Positions 41,781 to 51,962 are shown, counted from the first letter of the stretch. The stretch: DNA of 64,000 nucleotides from Micromonospora musae (GCF_003626635.1 NZ_RAZT01000008.1:1-64000), one strand, 5' to 3'. Made by a program: numbers and translations. The notes: generated from the letters alone by a model not told the origin.

Positions 41781-43532
41781 TCAGCGGCGGGCGCGGTTCA
41801 CCGCGCTGGTCACCGCCTTGATCGAAGCGGTGACGATGTTCGCGTCGACGCCGACACCCCAGACGGTTCCGCCGTCGACCTCGCACTCCACGTACGCGGC
41901 GGCCTGCGCGTCCCCGCCGGAGGAGAGCGCGTGCTCGTGGTAGTCGAGGACTCGTACGCCCACGCCCACCGAGTGCAGCGCATTGACGTACGCGTCGATC
42001 GGGCCGTTCCCGACGGCGGTGAGCGTCCGGTGCTCGCCGTCGACGCCGGCCCGGGCCTCGATCTCTACCTTGCCGTCGGCGGTGCCGATCGTGTAGCCGG
42101 CCAGCGTGACCGCCGGCTCGGGCTGGTGGTCCACCAGGTAGTTGCGGGCGAAGATCTCCCACATGGCGGCCGGCTCGACCTCGCCGCCGCCGTGGTCGGT
42201 GACCTGCTGGACCACTCCGGAGAACTCGATCTGGAGCCGGCGCGGCAGGTCGAGCTGGTGCTCGGTCTTCATGATGTACGCGACGCCGCCCTTGCCGGAC
42301 TGCGAGTTGACCCGGATGACCGCCTCGTAGGTGCGGCCCAGGTCCTTCGGGTCGATCGGCAGGTAGGGCACCGCCCAGGGGTGCTCGTCGACGGGGGTTC
42401 CGGCCGCCGCGGCGTCCGCCGTGAGGGCGTCGAAGCCCTTCTTGATGGCGTCCTGGTGCGAGCCGGAGAAGGCGGTGTAGACGAGGTCGCCCGCGTACGG
42501 GTGGCGCTCGTGCACCGGCAGCTGGTTGCAGTACTCGACGGTCCGCTTGACCTCGTCGATCCGCGAGAAGTCGATCATCGGGTCGATGCCCTGGGCGAAG
42601 AGGTTCAGCCCGAGGGTGACCAGGTCGACGTTGCCCGTACGCTCACCGTTGCCGAAGAGGCAGCCCTCGATCCGGTCCGCGCCGGCCAGCAGGCCCAGCT
42701 CGGCGGCGGCCACGCCGGTGCCGCGGTCGTTGTGCGGGTGCAGGCTGAGCACCAGGCTGTCCCGGCGGGGCAGGTGGCGGTGCATCCACTCGATGGAGTC
42801 CGCGTAGACGTTCGGGGTGGCCATCTCGACGGTGGCCGGCAGGTTGATGATCAGTTTGCGGTCCGGCGTCGGGTCGATGACGTCGATCACCCTGGAGCAG
42901 ACCTCCAGCGCGTACTCCAGCTCGGTGCCGGTGTACGACTCCGGCGAGTACTCGTAGTGGATGTCGGTGTCCGGAGTGTGGATCTCGGCGTACTTGCGGC
43001 ACAGCCGGGCGCCGGTGGTGGCGATGTCGGTGATGCCGTCACGGTCCAGGCCGAAGACCACCCGGCGCTGGAGCGTCGAGGTGGAGTTGTAGAAGTGCAC
43101 GATCGCCCGCTTGGCGCCGCGCAGCGACTCGAACGTCCGCTCGATGAGGTGCTCCCGGCACTGGGTGAGCACCTGGATCGTCACGTCGTCCGGGATCAGG
43201 TCCTGCTCGATGAGCTGCCGTACGAAGTCGAAGTCGGTCTGGCTCGCCGACGGGAAGCCCACCTCGATCTCCTTGTAGCCCATCTGCACGAGCAGCTGGA
43301 ACATCCGCCGCTTGCGTTCGGGCGACATCGGGTCGATCAGGGCCTGGTTGCCGTCGCGCAGGTCGACGGCGCACCAGCGGGGTGCGGCGCCGACGTGCCG
43401 GGTCGGCCAGGTCCGGTCCGGCAGGTCGACGCGGAACTGCCGTTGGTAGGGCTCGTAACGCTGGAACGGCATGCCGCTGGGGCGCTGCCGGGCGAACGGA
43501 TCGGTCTCGACGTCGGTGACGGTGTCAGTCAT
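41781..43532 (-). CDS. leuA: 2-isopropylmalate synthase
   Basis: A 583-aa protein of the long LeuA type. The catalytic TIM barrel contains APRWCAVDLRDGNQALIDPM, with the metal-binding Asp and catalytic Arg, and LSLHPHNDRGTGVAAAEL (metal-binding His). The subdomains and C-terminal LeuA dimer domain (GKGGVAYIM, GIGTADGKVEIEA-like) bind leucine for feedback control. It condenses acetyl-CoA with 2-oxoisovalerate in the first committed step of leucine synthesis. ATG at 43532 follows CAGGAGACC. The 5' leader encodes a Leu-rich peptide (43674-43718), so translation-coupled attenuation is likely. Confidence 0.97.
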   Translation of the reverse strand: MTDTVTDVETDPFARQRPSGMPFQRYEPYQRQFRVDLPDRTWPTRHVGAAPRWCAVDLRDGNQALIDPMSPERKRRMFQLLVQMGYKEIEVGFPSASQTDFDFVRQLIEQDLIPDDVTIQVLTQCREHLIERTFESLRGAKRAIVHFYNSTSTLQRRVVFGLDRDGITDIATTGARLCRKYAEIHTPDTDIHYEYSPESYTGTELEYALEVCSRVIDVIDPTPDRKLIINLPATVEMATPNVYADSIEWMHRHLPRRDSLVLSLHPHNDRGTGVAAAELGLLAGADRIEGCLFGNGERTGNVDLVTLGLNLFAQGIDPMIDFSRIDEVKRTVEYCNQLPVHERHPYAGDLVYTAFSGSHQDAIKKGFDALTADAAAAGTPVDEHPWAVPYLPIDPKDLGRTYEAVIRVNSQSGKGGVAYIMKTEHQLDLPRRLQIEFSGVVQQVTDHGGGEVEPAAMWEIFARNYLVDHQPEPAVTLAGYTIGTADGKVEIEARAGVDGEHRTLTAVGNGPIDAYVNALHSVGVGVRVLDYHEHALSSGGDAQAAAYVECEVDGGTVWGVGVDANIVTASIKAVTSAVNRARR

Positions 43533-43652
43533 GACGGAGTGGTCTCCTGAACAGGTGGCGTCAGCAATCGGAAGGTGTCGGCTGGTGCCGGGCCACGATG
43601 CTCCGGCGGTGCCGATGGGAAGTTCGGATGTGCTGGACGGCGCGAAGCGACT

Positions 43653-43689
43653 CCGCGACGAGGTGCCGGCCGGTCAGGCCTCGTCGCGG
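43653..43689 (-). promoter_or_regulatory. leuA leader hairpin overlapping the leader peptide 3' end
   Basis: The 11-base segments at 43679-43689 (within the leader peptide codons after the Leu run) and 43653-43663 are exact complements (CCTCGTCGCGG and CCGCGACGAGG). A ribosome stalled on the Leu codons, four codons upstream, would change pairing here. No T run follows, so control may act on translation of leuA rather than transcription. Confidence 0.65.
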
Positions 43690-43718
43690 CGGCCAAGGAG
43701 AAGAAGCGCCCGCCACAT
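43674..43718 (-). CDS. leuA leader peptide
   Basis: A 14-residue open frame, MWRALLLLGRRDEA, starts 186 bp upstream of leuA and ends in TGA. Its four consecutive Leu codons are CTT CTT CTC CTT; CTT is rare in this GC-rich genome. That is the classic design of a leucine attenuator, where ribosome stalling under leucine starvation decides the fold of the downstream RNA. A weak GGTGA ribosome site precedes the ATG. Leu leader peptides before leuA have been described in other actinobacteria. Confidence 0.8.
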   Translation of the reverse strand: MWRALLLLGRRDEA

Positions 43719-43768
43719 GACCAAGTCACCGTACGTGATGGAACCGGGGGTGGAAAGGTAGGTCCGGA

Positions 43769-45040
43769 TTATGGGACCGGCGTCATGGCCGGCTCCGGGG
43801 CCGGGGAGCCCAGCCTCGGCGTCCGTCCCGCCCAGGCCACCGCGGGTACGATCGCCAGCCCGATAAGCACGAAGATCGCCGCCGCCGGGAACCAGCCCCA
43901 GCCCCCGGTGGTCACCCCGAGCGCGGTCAACCCCGCCGGAGCGATCAGGTACTGCACCTGCTCGCCGAGCCGCAGCGCCCCCACGTACGCGCCGCGCTGG
44001 TCGTCCGGCGGCAGGGTGGCGGTGAGCCCCCAGGTGCCCGCCGACTCGATCAGCTCGGCCAGGATCAGCAGCGTCGCGGCAGCCACCAGCACCACCACGG
44101 TGAGCAGCCCCCGGGTGACCCCGGAGATCGGCAGGACCAGACAGAACAGGGCGATCAGCAGACCCCCACGACGGGAGGCCCGCGCCGCACCCGCGGCGGT
44201 GTCGGCGCCCCGGCTGACGCGCACCTGGAGCAGCACGATCAGAACCGTGTTGAGCAGCACCAGAGCGGCGATCACCGCCTTCGGGGCGTCGGTGTGGGTG
44301 AGGATCCAGAGCGGCATGACCGTCAGGTAGAGCACTCCGTGCGCGGTGAGCAGCCCGGAGAGCAGGGACACCGTCATGAACGGCCGGTCCCGCAGCACGG
44401 CGAGCCGACCCATCGGTTCCACCGGCCGGGTCACCTGCGGCAGCCGGGGCAGTCGTCGTACGAACAGGGCCGTCACCAGGATCACGGTCGCGATGAACCA
44501 GACCATTCCCCGGTACGCCTCGATCGTGTCCACGGCCAGCACCACACCACTGATCACCGCGCCCAGCCCGAACCCGACGTTCAACGACGAACGCTGGTAC
44601 GCCATCGCCGTGACCCGTTCGGCCGGGGGGAGCGCGTTGATCGAGTAGACCTGGCGGGCCACGCCGGTCGACGCGTCCACCGCCGCCAGCGCCACCACCA
44701 CGGCGAGGAAACCGGCGAAGCCGCCCACGAACGGGTACGTCGCGAAGAGCGCCGCGTTCAGCACCAGCCCGATGATCCAGACCCGCTGCGGTCCGTACCG
44801 GTCGGTGAGCCCGCCCAGCGGCACCGTGCCGAGCAGCGACACCCCTGCCGCGATGGACAGGCCCAGCCCGACCTGGGCGGCGCTGAGCCCCAGCGCCCGG
44901 GTGAAGAAGACGGCGCTGCCGGCGTGGAACAGGCCGCTGCCGACGGCATAGACCATGGCCTGCACGGCCAGCGCGCGGGTCAAGCCGGCCGGCGGTACGA
45001 CGTTTGCGACAGCGGTACGGATGGTGTCTCTGGTCCCCAT
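43769..45040 (-). CDS. MFS transporter, likely efflux
   Basis: A 423-aa protein with about 12 helices (ATG 45040; an in-frame ATG at 45070 would add ten residues). Motif A-like LGGLTDRYGPQRVWIIGLV follows helix 2, and SLNVGFGLGAVISGVVLA fits helix 5. The cargo is unknown. It is divergent from a DUF5937/ArsR regulator gene only 79 bp away, a layout typical for a regulator controlling its exporter. Confidence 0.88.
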   Translation of the reverse strand: MGTRDTIRTAVANVVPPAGLTRALAVQAMVYAVGSGLFHAGSAVFFTRALGLSAAQVGLGLSIAAGVSLLGTVPLGGLTDRYGPQRVWIIGLVLNAALFATYPFVGGFAGFLAVVVALAAVDASTGVARQVYSINALPPAERVTAMAYQRSSLNVGFGLGAVISGVVLAVDTIEAYRGMVWFIATVILVTALFVRRLPRLPQVTRPVEPMGRLAVLRDRPFMTVSLLSGLLTAHGVLYLTVMPLWILTHTDAPKAVIAALVLLNTVLIVLLQVRVSRGADTAAGAARASRRGGLLIALFCLVLPISGVTRGLLTVVVLVAAATLLILAELIESAGTWGLTATLPPDDQRGAYVGALRLGEQVQYLIAPAGLTALGVTTGGWGWFPAAAIFVLIGLAIVPAVAWAGRTPRLGSPAPEPAMTPVP

Positions 45041-45076
45041 GGCCGGGAAGTGAACCGGGCCCCACGACATCGGTCG

Positions 45077-45089
45077 AGCCTTTTAGGCT
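45077..45089. promoter_or_regulatory. short palindrome in the divergent MFS/ArsR promoter region
   Basis: AGCCT-TTT-AGGCT lies 30 bp upstream of the regulator start and contains TAGGCT, a plausible -10 box for it. Candidate operator; arms are only 5 bp. Confidence 0.35.
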
Positions 45090-45119
45090 GGGCCGAATCC
45101 TGCTCCCGGGGGAGGGCGC

Positions 45120-46118
45120 GTGTCCGAGTTGCGGTTCAGCCTGGCCGACGTGGCGGGTGTCCGGCTCGCCGTGTCACCGATCAACGAGACGGTCATGAGC
45201 ATGTGGGCGCTGGCCAGTCCGGTCCGCTACGCGGTGCACCTGCCCTGGATCGACCGGGCCCGGGTGACAGTGCGCCGTCCCGAGGTCGCCGAGCGGGTCC
45301 GACCGCTGCGGGCGTTGGCCCGGCGGGGTTGCTGGCTGCCCGACTTCCTCACCCCGGCGGCCCGACCGAACGTGGAGATCGCCGAGCAGCTCGACCAGAT
45401 CTCGGCGACACCACCGGCCGTGGTGGTCCAGGACCTGCTGGCGACCACCCCGCGCCGGCCGCTGAACCCGTTCGGGCAGGCGCTCCTCGCCGACCCGCGT
45501 GGGCTGTTGCCGCAGCTCGTCGACGCGGTGCGGGTCTGGTACGACGAGGCGATCGCCCCGGACTGGCCACGGATGCGGGCCGTGCTCGACGCCGACGTGG
45601 CGTACCGGGCCACCCAGCTCGCCGAGAACGGCGCCGGCCGGTTCTTCGAACAGCTCCACCCGAGCCTGCGCTGGCTCGGCGACCGGGTGGTCAGCGACGA
45701 CCCGTTCGAACGGGACTTCGACCTCCGCGGTCGCGGACTGGCGCTGAACCCGACGGTGTTCAGCGGGCAGCAGGTGCTGTGGAACCTGTTGGAGGACTCG
45801 CTGCCGGCCGGGGCGTACCCGGTGCGGGCGGTCGGGACGCTCTGGGAGGCGACCCCGCCGCCGCCCGGCGACTCGCTGGCGCGGGTGGTCGGCCCCGGCC
45901 GAGCCGCGCTGCTGCACCTGCTCGAGACGGCGACCACCACCACTGACCTGGCCCGACTCACCGCGATGTCCGCCGGAGGTGTCTCCCAGCACCTCGGCGC
46001 GCTGCACGCCGCGGGTCTGGTCTCCCGGTCCCGGCAGGGCCGGCACGTCCTCTATCGCAACACCGACGCCGCGAGGGTTCTGCTCCGGGCCAGCCGCGGC
46101 GGTGACCCGATCGGGTAG
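45120..46118 (+). CDS. DUF5937 family transcriptional regulator with ArsR-type HTH
   Basis: A 332-aa protein from GTG 45120. The N-terminal about 240 residues match the DUF5937 type (LRFSLADVAGVRLAVSPINETVMSMWAL at the start is characteristic). The C-terminal 80 residues are an ArsR winged helix: ARLTAMSAGGVSQHLGALHAAGLVSRSRQGRHVLY. The ligand sensed by the DUF5937 part is unknown. It abuts a convergent nitroreductase-like gene (stops adjoin at 46118/46119). Likely represses the divergent MFS gene. Confidence 0.88.
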   Translation: MSELRFSLADVAGVRLAVSPINETVMSMWALASPVRYAVHLPWIDRARVTVRRPEVAERVRPLRALARRGCWLPDFLTPAARPNVEIAEQLDQISATPPAVVVQDLLATTPRRPLNPFGQALLADPRGLLPQLVDAVRVWYDEAIAPDWPRMRAVLDADVAYRATQLAENGAGRFFEQLHPSLRWLGDRVVSDDPFERDFDLRGRGLALNPTVFSGQQVLWNLLEDSLPAGAYPVRAVGTLWEATPPPPGDSLARVVGPGRAALLHLLETATTTTDLARLTAMSAGGVSQHLGALHAAGLVSRSRQGRHVLYRNTDAARVLLRASRGGDPIG

Positions 46119-46646
46119 TCAGGCGAGCAGCAGGTCCGCGACGGGGTGGCGATGCCGCAGGCCGACCTCCCGACGACGCAGCTCCTCCGGCAGCGTGAAC
46201 GGGTCACCGATCCGGCCGACGGCCGCGACGACCAGCGGGTGGACCTCGCCGGGAAGGTCGAGCTCCAGGGCGAGGCCCGGCCGGTCGAAGCGGGTGAGTT
46301 GGTGCACGTGCAGGCCGAGCGCGGTGGCCTGCACGGTGAGGTGGGCAACGGCCTGGCCCAGGTCGTACGCGGCCCGCTCGTCGTCGCCCGTGTGCGCCCC
46401 CACCAGCAGCGCGGAGGCGTGCCGCGCCCAGCCCTGGTCGTCGACCGGCAGGCAGGTCAGGATCCGCTTCCACGTCTCGTCGTCGCGGTGGCCGAGCGCG
46501 AACCGCCAGGGTTGGCGGTTGCCCGCCGAGGGGGCCCAGCGGGCCGCCTCCAGCAGCGAGGCGGCCTCCTCCGGGTTGAGCTCGGTGCTCGGGTCGAACG
46601 CCCGAGGGCTCCAGCGGAAGGCGAGCAGCGGGGTGAGGTCGGGCAT
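46119..46646 (-). CDS. nitroreductase family protein
   Basis: A 175-aa FMN-dependent nitroreductase fold. The N-terminal RWSPRAFDPSTELNPEE (RRSxRxF-type phosphate-binding motif) and AARWAPSAGNRQPWRF are diagnostic; QAVAHLTVQATALGLHVHQ forms the helix under the flavin. It reduces nitro compounds, quinones or similar substrates with NAD(P)H; the natural substrate is unknown. ATG at 46646; the upstream region shows no strong ribosome site. Confidence 0.9.
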   Translation of the reverse strand: MPDLTPLLAFRWSPRAFDPSTELNPEEAASLLEAARWAPSAGNRQPWRFALGHRDDETWKRILTCLPVDDQGWARHASALLVGAHTGDDERAAYDLGQAVAHLTVQATALGLHVHQLTRFDRPGLALELDLPGEVHPLVVAAVGRIGDPFTLPEELRRREVGLRHRHPVADLLLA

Positions 46647-46730
46647 GGGATGAAGCGTCCCGTATGGTCGATTCGCCCTAGCGACCTGGGGTGCCGAATG
46701 TGGGCAATAGCACCCGTAACGGTATGAAGA

Positions 46731-47549
46731 TCACTGCGTTTGGGGGCTCCGGCTGTCGGGCGAATCGGGCGAATCGGGCGAGTTGGGTGAGTCGGGTGAG
46801 TCGGGCGATGGCGGCGCGGCCGTGCCGAGCGGCTCACCCTCGACGATCGGACCGGCCAGCTGCACGGTGGACGGTGCCGGAGCGGGCGTACCGGCCAGCG
46901 TGAGCGTGCCGTACTCGGTGCGGACCGCCGTCGGCGTGCCGTCCCGGTCGTAGCAGTAGATGCCCACGTCGAGCGGGGCGTTCAGCGAGGCCGAGGTGGT
47001 CTCCACCGAGTAGCAGGCGCCGGGCGCGTCCGGAAGTGGCTGGGCCGGTGAGACCGACAGCGGGGCGCGCCGGTCGGTGAGCACCTCCAGCCAGTCGGTG
47101 AACGGGTGCTGCACCCGGGGATCCAGCCGGCGCGGGATCGCGTCGTCGGGGTCGCCGAGGCGTACGCAGCCCGGCGGCTCCGGGCGGGCGGCCGAGGGCA
47201 GGGCGCACTGGAAGAGCCCCTCGGTGTTGGCCGCCAGCGAGATGTCCGAGGCGCCGCCGAGCGCGCCACCGGGCACGTCGACCCGCCAGCTGCCGTCGTT
47301 CGCGCTGGTGACGACGATCGTCCGGTCCGACTCGCCGCCGCGGCTGAACCGGTAGTGGGCGGTCAGGTGCCGGTCCTGCGCCGCCGCGGCGAGCGCGGCC
47401 AGCTCGTCCCGGGCGGCGTCGACCGCGACCGGGCCGGCGCTGATCGGTGGGGGAGCCGGCGGCGGGTCGGCGGAGCAGGCGACGAGGAGCGCCGGCAGGG
47501 CGAGCGCGAGGAGCGCCATCGGGGCGGACAGTCGCGGGCGGGCCGCCAC
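46731..47549 (-). CDS. lipoprotein of unknown function with Ser-Pro-Asp repeat tail
   Basis: About 272 aa. The lipoprotein signal contains MALLALALPALLVACS. The start is uncertain: ATG 47519 begins the hydrophobic core directly, while GTG 47549 adds a basic RPR region before it and is preferred; GTG 47636 is also open. The exported domain (about 180 residues) has four Cys and a LRAAHYRF-like beta pattern (LTAHYRFSRGGESDRTIVV), resembling actinobacterial lipoproteins that bind lipids, but I cannot assign it. The C-terminus is a low-complexity SPDSPDSPNS repeat coded by 9-bp tandem repeats, possibly reaching through the wall. Confidence 0.65.
   Translation of the reverse strand: MAARPRLSAPMALLALALPALLVACSADPPPAPPPISAGPVAVDAARDELAALAAAAQDRHLTAHYRFSRGGESDRTIVVTSANDGSWRVDVPGGALGGASDISLAANTEGLFQCALPSAARPEPPGCVRLGDPDDAIPRRLDPRVQHPFTDWLEVLTDRRAPLSVSPAQPLPDAPGACYSVETTSASLNAPLDVGIYCYDRDGTPTAVRTEYGTLTLAGTPAPAPSTVQLAGPIVEGEPLGTAAPPSPDSPDSPNSPDSPDSPDSRSPQTQ
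46756..46809. repeat. six tandem 9-bp repeats
   Basis: Units of TCGGGCGAA, with TTGGGTGAG and similar variants, run through six copies. They encode the Ser-Pro-Asp/Asn tail of the minus-strand lipoprotein. The number of units could vary between strains by slippage. Confidence 0.85.
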
Positions 47550-47943
47550 CGCCTCGACCGTGGGCGTACCGGTCGTGTGGCGGTCGAGGGTGCGCGGGCC
47601 GGTCGCGGGCCGGTTCGGTCGGGAGAGGTCGTACACCGCCTCATTCTCCGGCGCACGAGCCCGCTGCGCCGGTCCGCCCGCCATCGGCGATCGGCGTGTC
47701 GCGGAGGGCGACCGGGACCGGCGCGCCGAGGCCCTTCTCGGACCGGGTGTTCCCGGTGTCCGAATCGACGCTGGTCGCGGCGGCTGCGAGGCGGTGCGGG
47801 CCGGGGCGTCGGGGCCGGATGGTGGGATCACCTGACCCGGCGGCCCGAGCGGCCCGATACCCTGGGGAGGTCTGACGCGCGCCGCCGGCCCCGTGACCGG
47901 CGGCGTCGGCACGCTCAGGGTCACTGGGAGGGAGCGCACCGTC
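47550..47943. other. divergent intergenic region upstream of lysC
   Basis: 394 bp with no convincing gene. A perfect hairpin (CGCCGCCGG at 47880-47888, CCGGCGGCG at 47897-47905) lies in the lysC leader, 38 bp before the GTG, and may influence its expression. GGAGGGAG at about 47929 is the lysC ribosome site. Promoters cannot be placed with confidence. Confidence 0.5.
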
Positions 47944-49209
<1,266 letters not shown>

Positions 49210-49214
49210 GGCCG

Positions 49215-50276
49215 ATGGGCGAGCTGCCCACCCTCGCCGTCGTCGGTGCGACCGGTGCCGTGGGCACCGTCATGTGTGAGCTGCTCAGCGCCCGCCGCAA
49301 CGTCTGGGGTGAGATCCGGCTGCTCGCCTCCGAGCGATCGGTCGGGCGGCAGGTCCGGTGCCGGGGCGACGAGCTGACCGTCCAGGCCGTCACGCCGGAG
49401 GCGTTCGACGGCGTCGACGTCGCGATGTTCGACGTGCCCGACGAGGTCTCCGCGCAGTGGGCCTCGGTCGCGGTCGACCGGGGCGCGATCGTCGTCGACA
49501 ACTCCGGGGCCTTCCGGATGGACCGGGACGTGCCGCTGGTGGTGCCCGAGATCAACCCCGAGCAGGTACGCAACCGGCCGAAGGGCATCATCGCCAACGC
49601 CAACTGCACCACCCTCGCGATGATCGTCGCGGTCGCCCCGCTGCACCGCGAGTACGGCCTGCGGGAGCTGGTGCTCTCCTCGTACCAGGCGGTCTCCGGC
49701 GCCGGTCAGGCCGGCGTGGACGCCCTGCACACCCAGCTCGGGAAGATCGCCGGCGATCGGGTGCTCGGTTCCCGGCCGGGCGACGTCCGCCAGGCGGTCG
49801 GCGACGAGCTCGGCCCGTTCCCGGCCCCGCTCGCGCTGAACGTGGTGCCCTGGGCCGGCTCGCCGGCCGACGGCGGCTGGTCCTCGGAGGAGATGAAGGT
49901 CCGCAACGAGTCCCGGAAGATCCTCGGCCTGCCCGACCTGAAGGTCTCCGCCACCTGCGTACGGGTGCCCGTGGTGACCGGCCACTCGGTCGCCGTGCAC
50001 GCCGTCTTCGCCACCGAGGTGGACGCCGAGGGCGCTCGCGAGGTGCTGCGGAACGCCCCCGGCGTGATCCTGGTCGACGACCCGGCCGCCGGTGAGTTCC
50101 CGATGCCCATCGACGCGGTCGGCACCGACCCGTCCTGGGTCGGCCGGATCCGTCGGGCCCTCGACGACCCGCGCGCCCTCGACCTCTTCATCACCGGCGA
50201 CAACCTCCGCAAGGGTGCGGCCCTGAACACCGCCCAGATCGCCGAACTGCTCGCCGTCGAGCTGGCCCGCCCCTGA
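49215..50276 (+). CDS. asd: aspartate-semialdehyde dehydrogenase
   Basis: A 353-aa protein. The NADP-binding start is LAVVGATGAVGTVMCELL; VVDNSGAFRMDRDVPLVVPEIN is the phosphate-binding loop; the catalytic cysteine is Cys131 in NANCTTLAMIV; the substrate-binding region ends SATCVRVPVVTGHSVAVHAVF. It reduces aspartyl phosphate to the semialdehyde, using the product of LysC. Its start lies 5 bp after the lysC stop, so translation is probably coupled. Confidence 0.97.
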   Translation: MGELPTLAVVGATGAVGTVMCELLSARRNVWGEIRLLASERSVGRQVRCRGDELTVQAVTPEAFDGVDVAMFDVPDEVSAQWASVAVDRGAIVVDNSGAFRMDRDVPLVVPEINPEQVRNRPKGIIANANCTTLAMIVAVAPLHREYGLRELVLSSYQAVSGAGQAGVDALHTQLGKIAGDRVLGSRPGDVRQAVGDELGPFPAPLALNVVPWAGSPADGGWSSEEMKVRNESRKILGLPDLKVSATCVRVPVVTGHSVAVHAVFATEVDAEGAREVLRNAPGVILVDDPAAGEFPMPIDAVGTDPSWVGRIRRALDDPRALDLFITGDNLRKGAALNTAQIAELLAVELARP

Positions 50277-50325
50277 CCCCGTCGCTCGTGGCGGGCCGCC
50301 CGACCGGGTGATCGTGCGGGGTGGG

Positions 50326-51810
50326 TCAGGCCGGGGCCAGGCGTACGCCGTCGCGGCCCTGCCGCTTGACCGTGTAGAGAGCCTGGTCGGCGCGGCGGAG
50401 AGTGAGCTCCGCGGACTCGCCGGGGCGCGGTAGCGCCACCCCGACGCTGATCGTGTGCCCGGTACGCCGGGCCGCCTCGGTGAGCCGCTCGGCGATCCGG
50501 ACCGCCTCCTCCGGCCGGTTCACCTCGATCACCGCGACGAACTCGTCGCCGCCGATCCGGTACAGCTCGTCGCCGTGCCGCAGCGCGCCCTCCAGCGCCC
50601 GGGCCAGGCCGATCAGCAGCCGGTCGCCGGCCTGGTGGCCGTACGTGTCGTTGACCGACTTGAAGCCGTCCACGTCGACCGCCAGCAGCGCCGTACGCCC
50701 CGGCGTGGCCGCCGCGATCCGCTTGCCGAACGGCCCGGTGTGCCGCAGCCCGGTGAGCGGATCGGAGCTGGCCTGCTCGCGCAGCCGGTCGAGGGTACGG
50801 ATCCGGTCGAGGCTGTTCCAGGCCTGGCCGGCGAGGAGCTCCATCAGGCTCACCGTGGTGGGATCGGGGCGGATCAGACGCTCGTCGGCGACGAGCAGCA
50901 CCCCTCCGCCGTCGGGAGGCCCGAGCGGGACCGCCACCAGGGCGCGTACGCCCGCGCGGGCCAGCGGAACGTACTCCGCCGTCGGCGGCTGCCCGGCCTC
51001 GCCGAGGGTGTAGCCGGCGCCGTACCGGTGGACCCGGCCGACGATCCGGTCGAGCGCCGCCGGCCCGGCCTCGGTCAGCTCGGCGCGAATCCGGTTCTCC
51101 AGCTCACCGGGGGTGTGCGGCGGCTTGCCGAGCCGGGTCTGCCCCCGGCCGGTCAGCAGCAGCACCGGGGCGGCGAGCCCGGAGACGTCGCGAGCGGCGC
51201 AGATCACCGCCGTGATCAGGTCGCACTCCGTGGTCGCGGCGGAGAGCGCGGCGGCGTGCCGGAGCAGCTTCTCGCTCCGGCTCTCCGCCGGCGGGCCGCC
51301 GAGCGCCATGATCCGGGCGCCGAGGCGGGCGGCCAGCCGCTCGGCGGTGACCCGCCACGGCGTCAGGTCGAGCGGCGTGCTCCACTGCAGGTCCAGCACG
51401 CCGACCGACCGTCCGGCCGGGTCGACCACCGGTACGCAGATCTCGGCGACGACGTCCGGTCGGACCGGCAGGTGGTCGGGGTCGGCGGTGACGTCGGGCA
51501 CGACCGCGGTCTCGCCGGTGGCGTACACCCGGCCGACGATGCCGGTCTTCGGTGGCACGGTCGAGAAGACCTGCCAGGCGCCGGTGGCCGCGACGGAGCG
51601 CAACCGGTCCTGGACCTGGAGCAGCACGGAGACGGCCGCCGGGGTGTGCCCGGCGAGGGCGGTGACGAACCGCTGGCAGGCATCGAGGACGGTCGGGGCA
51701 GTGGGGAGGTCGGCCGTGACGTCACGGATGATCCGCTGGTGATCCACTCGCTCGTCGTTCCAGGTAGGGGTGGGTCGGCCGGTGCCGAACCTGCGACCAA
51801 GCGTACTCAT
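50326..51810 (-). CDS. GAF-domain diguanylate cyclase (GGDEF)
   Basis: About 494 aa from ATG 51810 (an in-frame ATG at 51861 exists; neither has a strong ribosome site). Two GAF domains (about residues 25-175 and 185-325) precede a GGDEF domain (about 335-494): DPLTGLRHTGPFGKR, LLAVDVDGFKSVNDTYGHQAGD, and the active loop GGDEF intact. An inhibitory I-site RHGD lies five residues before it, so the enzyme should be active and product-inhibited. It makes cyclic di-GMP, a developmental signal in actinomycetes. No membrane segment, so it is a cytosolic sensor. Divergent from a CpdA-like phosphodiesterase. Confidence 0.93.
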   Translation of the reverse strand: MSTLGRRFGTGRPTPTWNDERVDHQRIIRDVTADLPTAPTVLDACQRFVTALAGHTPAAVSVLLQVQDRLRSVAATGAWQVFSTVPPKTGIVGRVYATGETAVVPDVTADPDHLPVRPDVVAEICVPVVDPAGRSVGVLDLQWSTPLDLTPWRVTAERLAARLGARIMALGGPPAESRSEKLLRHAAALSAATTECDLITAVICAARDVSGLAAPVLLLTGRGQTRLGKPPHTPGELENRIRAELTEAGPAALDRIVGRVHRYGAGYTLGEAGQPPTAEYVPLARAGVRALVAVPLGPPDGGGVLLVADERLIRPDPTTVSLMELLAGQAWNSLDRIRTLDRLREQASSDPLTGLRHTGPFGKRIAAATPGRTALLAVDVDGFKSVNDTYGHQAGDRLLIGLARALEGALRHGDELYRIGGDEFVAVIEVNRPEEAVRIAERLTEAARRTGHTISVGVALPRPGESAELTLRRADQALYTVKRQGRDGVRLAPA

Positions 51811-51851
51811 GACGTGACCGGCGCCGCCCCGATCAAGATCGCGCAGCGTCT

Positions 51852-51884
51852 TCGTACACATGTGCCATCCACAGGTTGTGGATA
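51852..51884 (+). promoter_or_regulatory. bipartite 33-nt element, copy 2
   Basis: TCGTACACATGTGCC followed by ATCCACAGGTTGTGGAT. It is identical to copy 1 (28381-28413, minus strand) except for four bases. It lies in the 150-bp divergent region between the diguanylate cyclase and the CpdA-like gene, 78 bp upstream of the latter and in the same orientation relative to it as copy 1 is to its gene. Confidence 0.6.
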
Positions 51885-51962
51885 CGGCCGGTGGATCCGG
51901 CGGGGCCCCGCGCGGGACGGCGCGACGATAGCGTGAAGACCCCGCCTGCGAGGAGGCGTGCC

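Noticed and set aside
43533..43673. T-box riboswitch in the leuA leader
   Set aside because: No T-box sequence or specifier-loop layout is visible, while a leader peptide with a Leu run explains the region better.
43529..43729. 66-codon open frame covering the leuA leader
   Set aside because: It overlaps the leuA start and has no conserved features; the 14-codon frame with the Leu run is the meaningful one.
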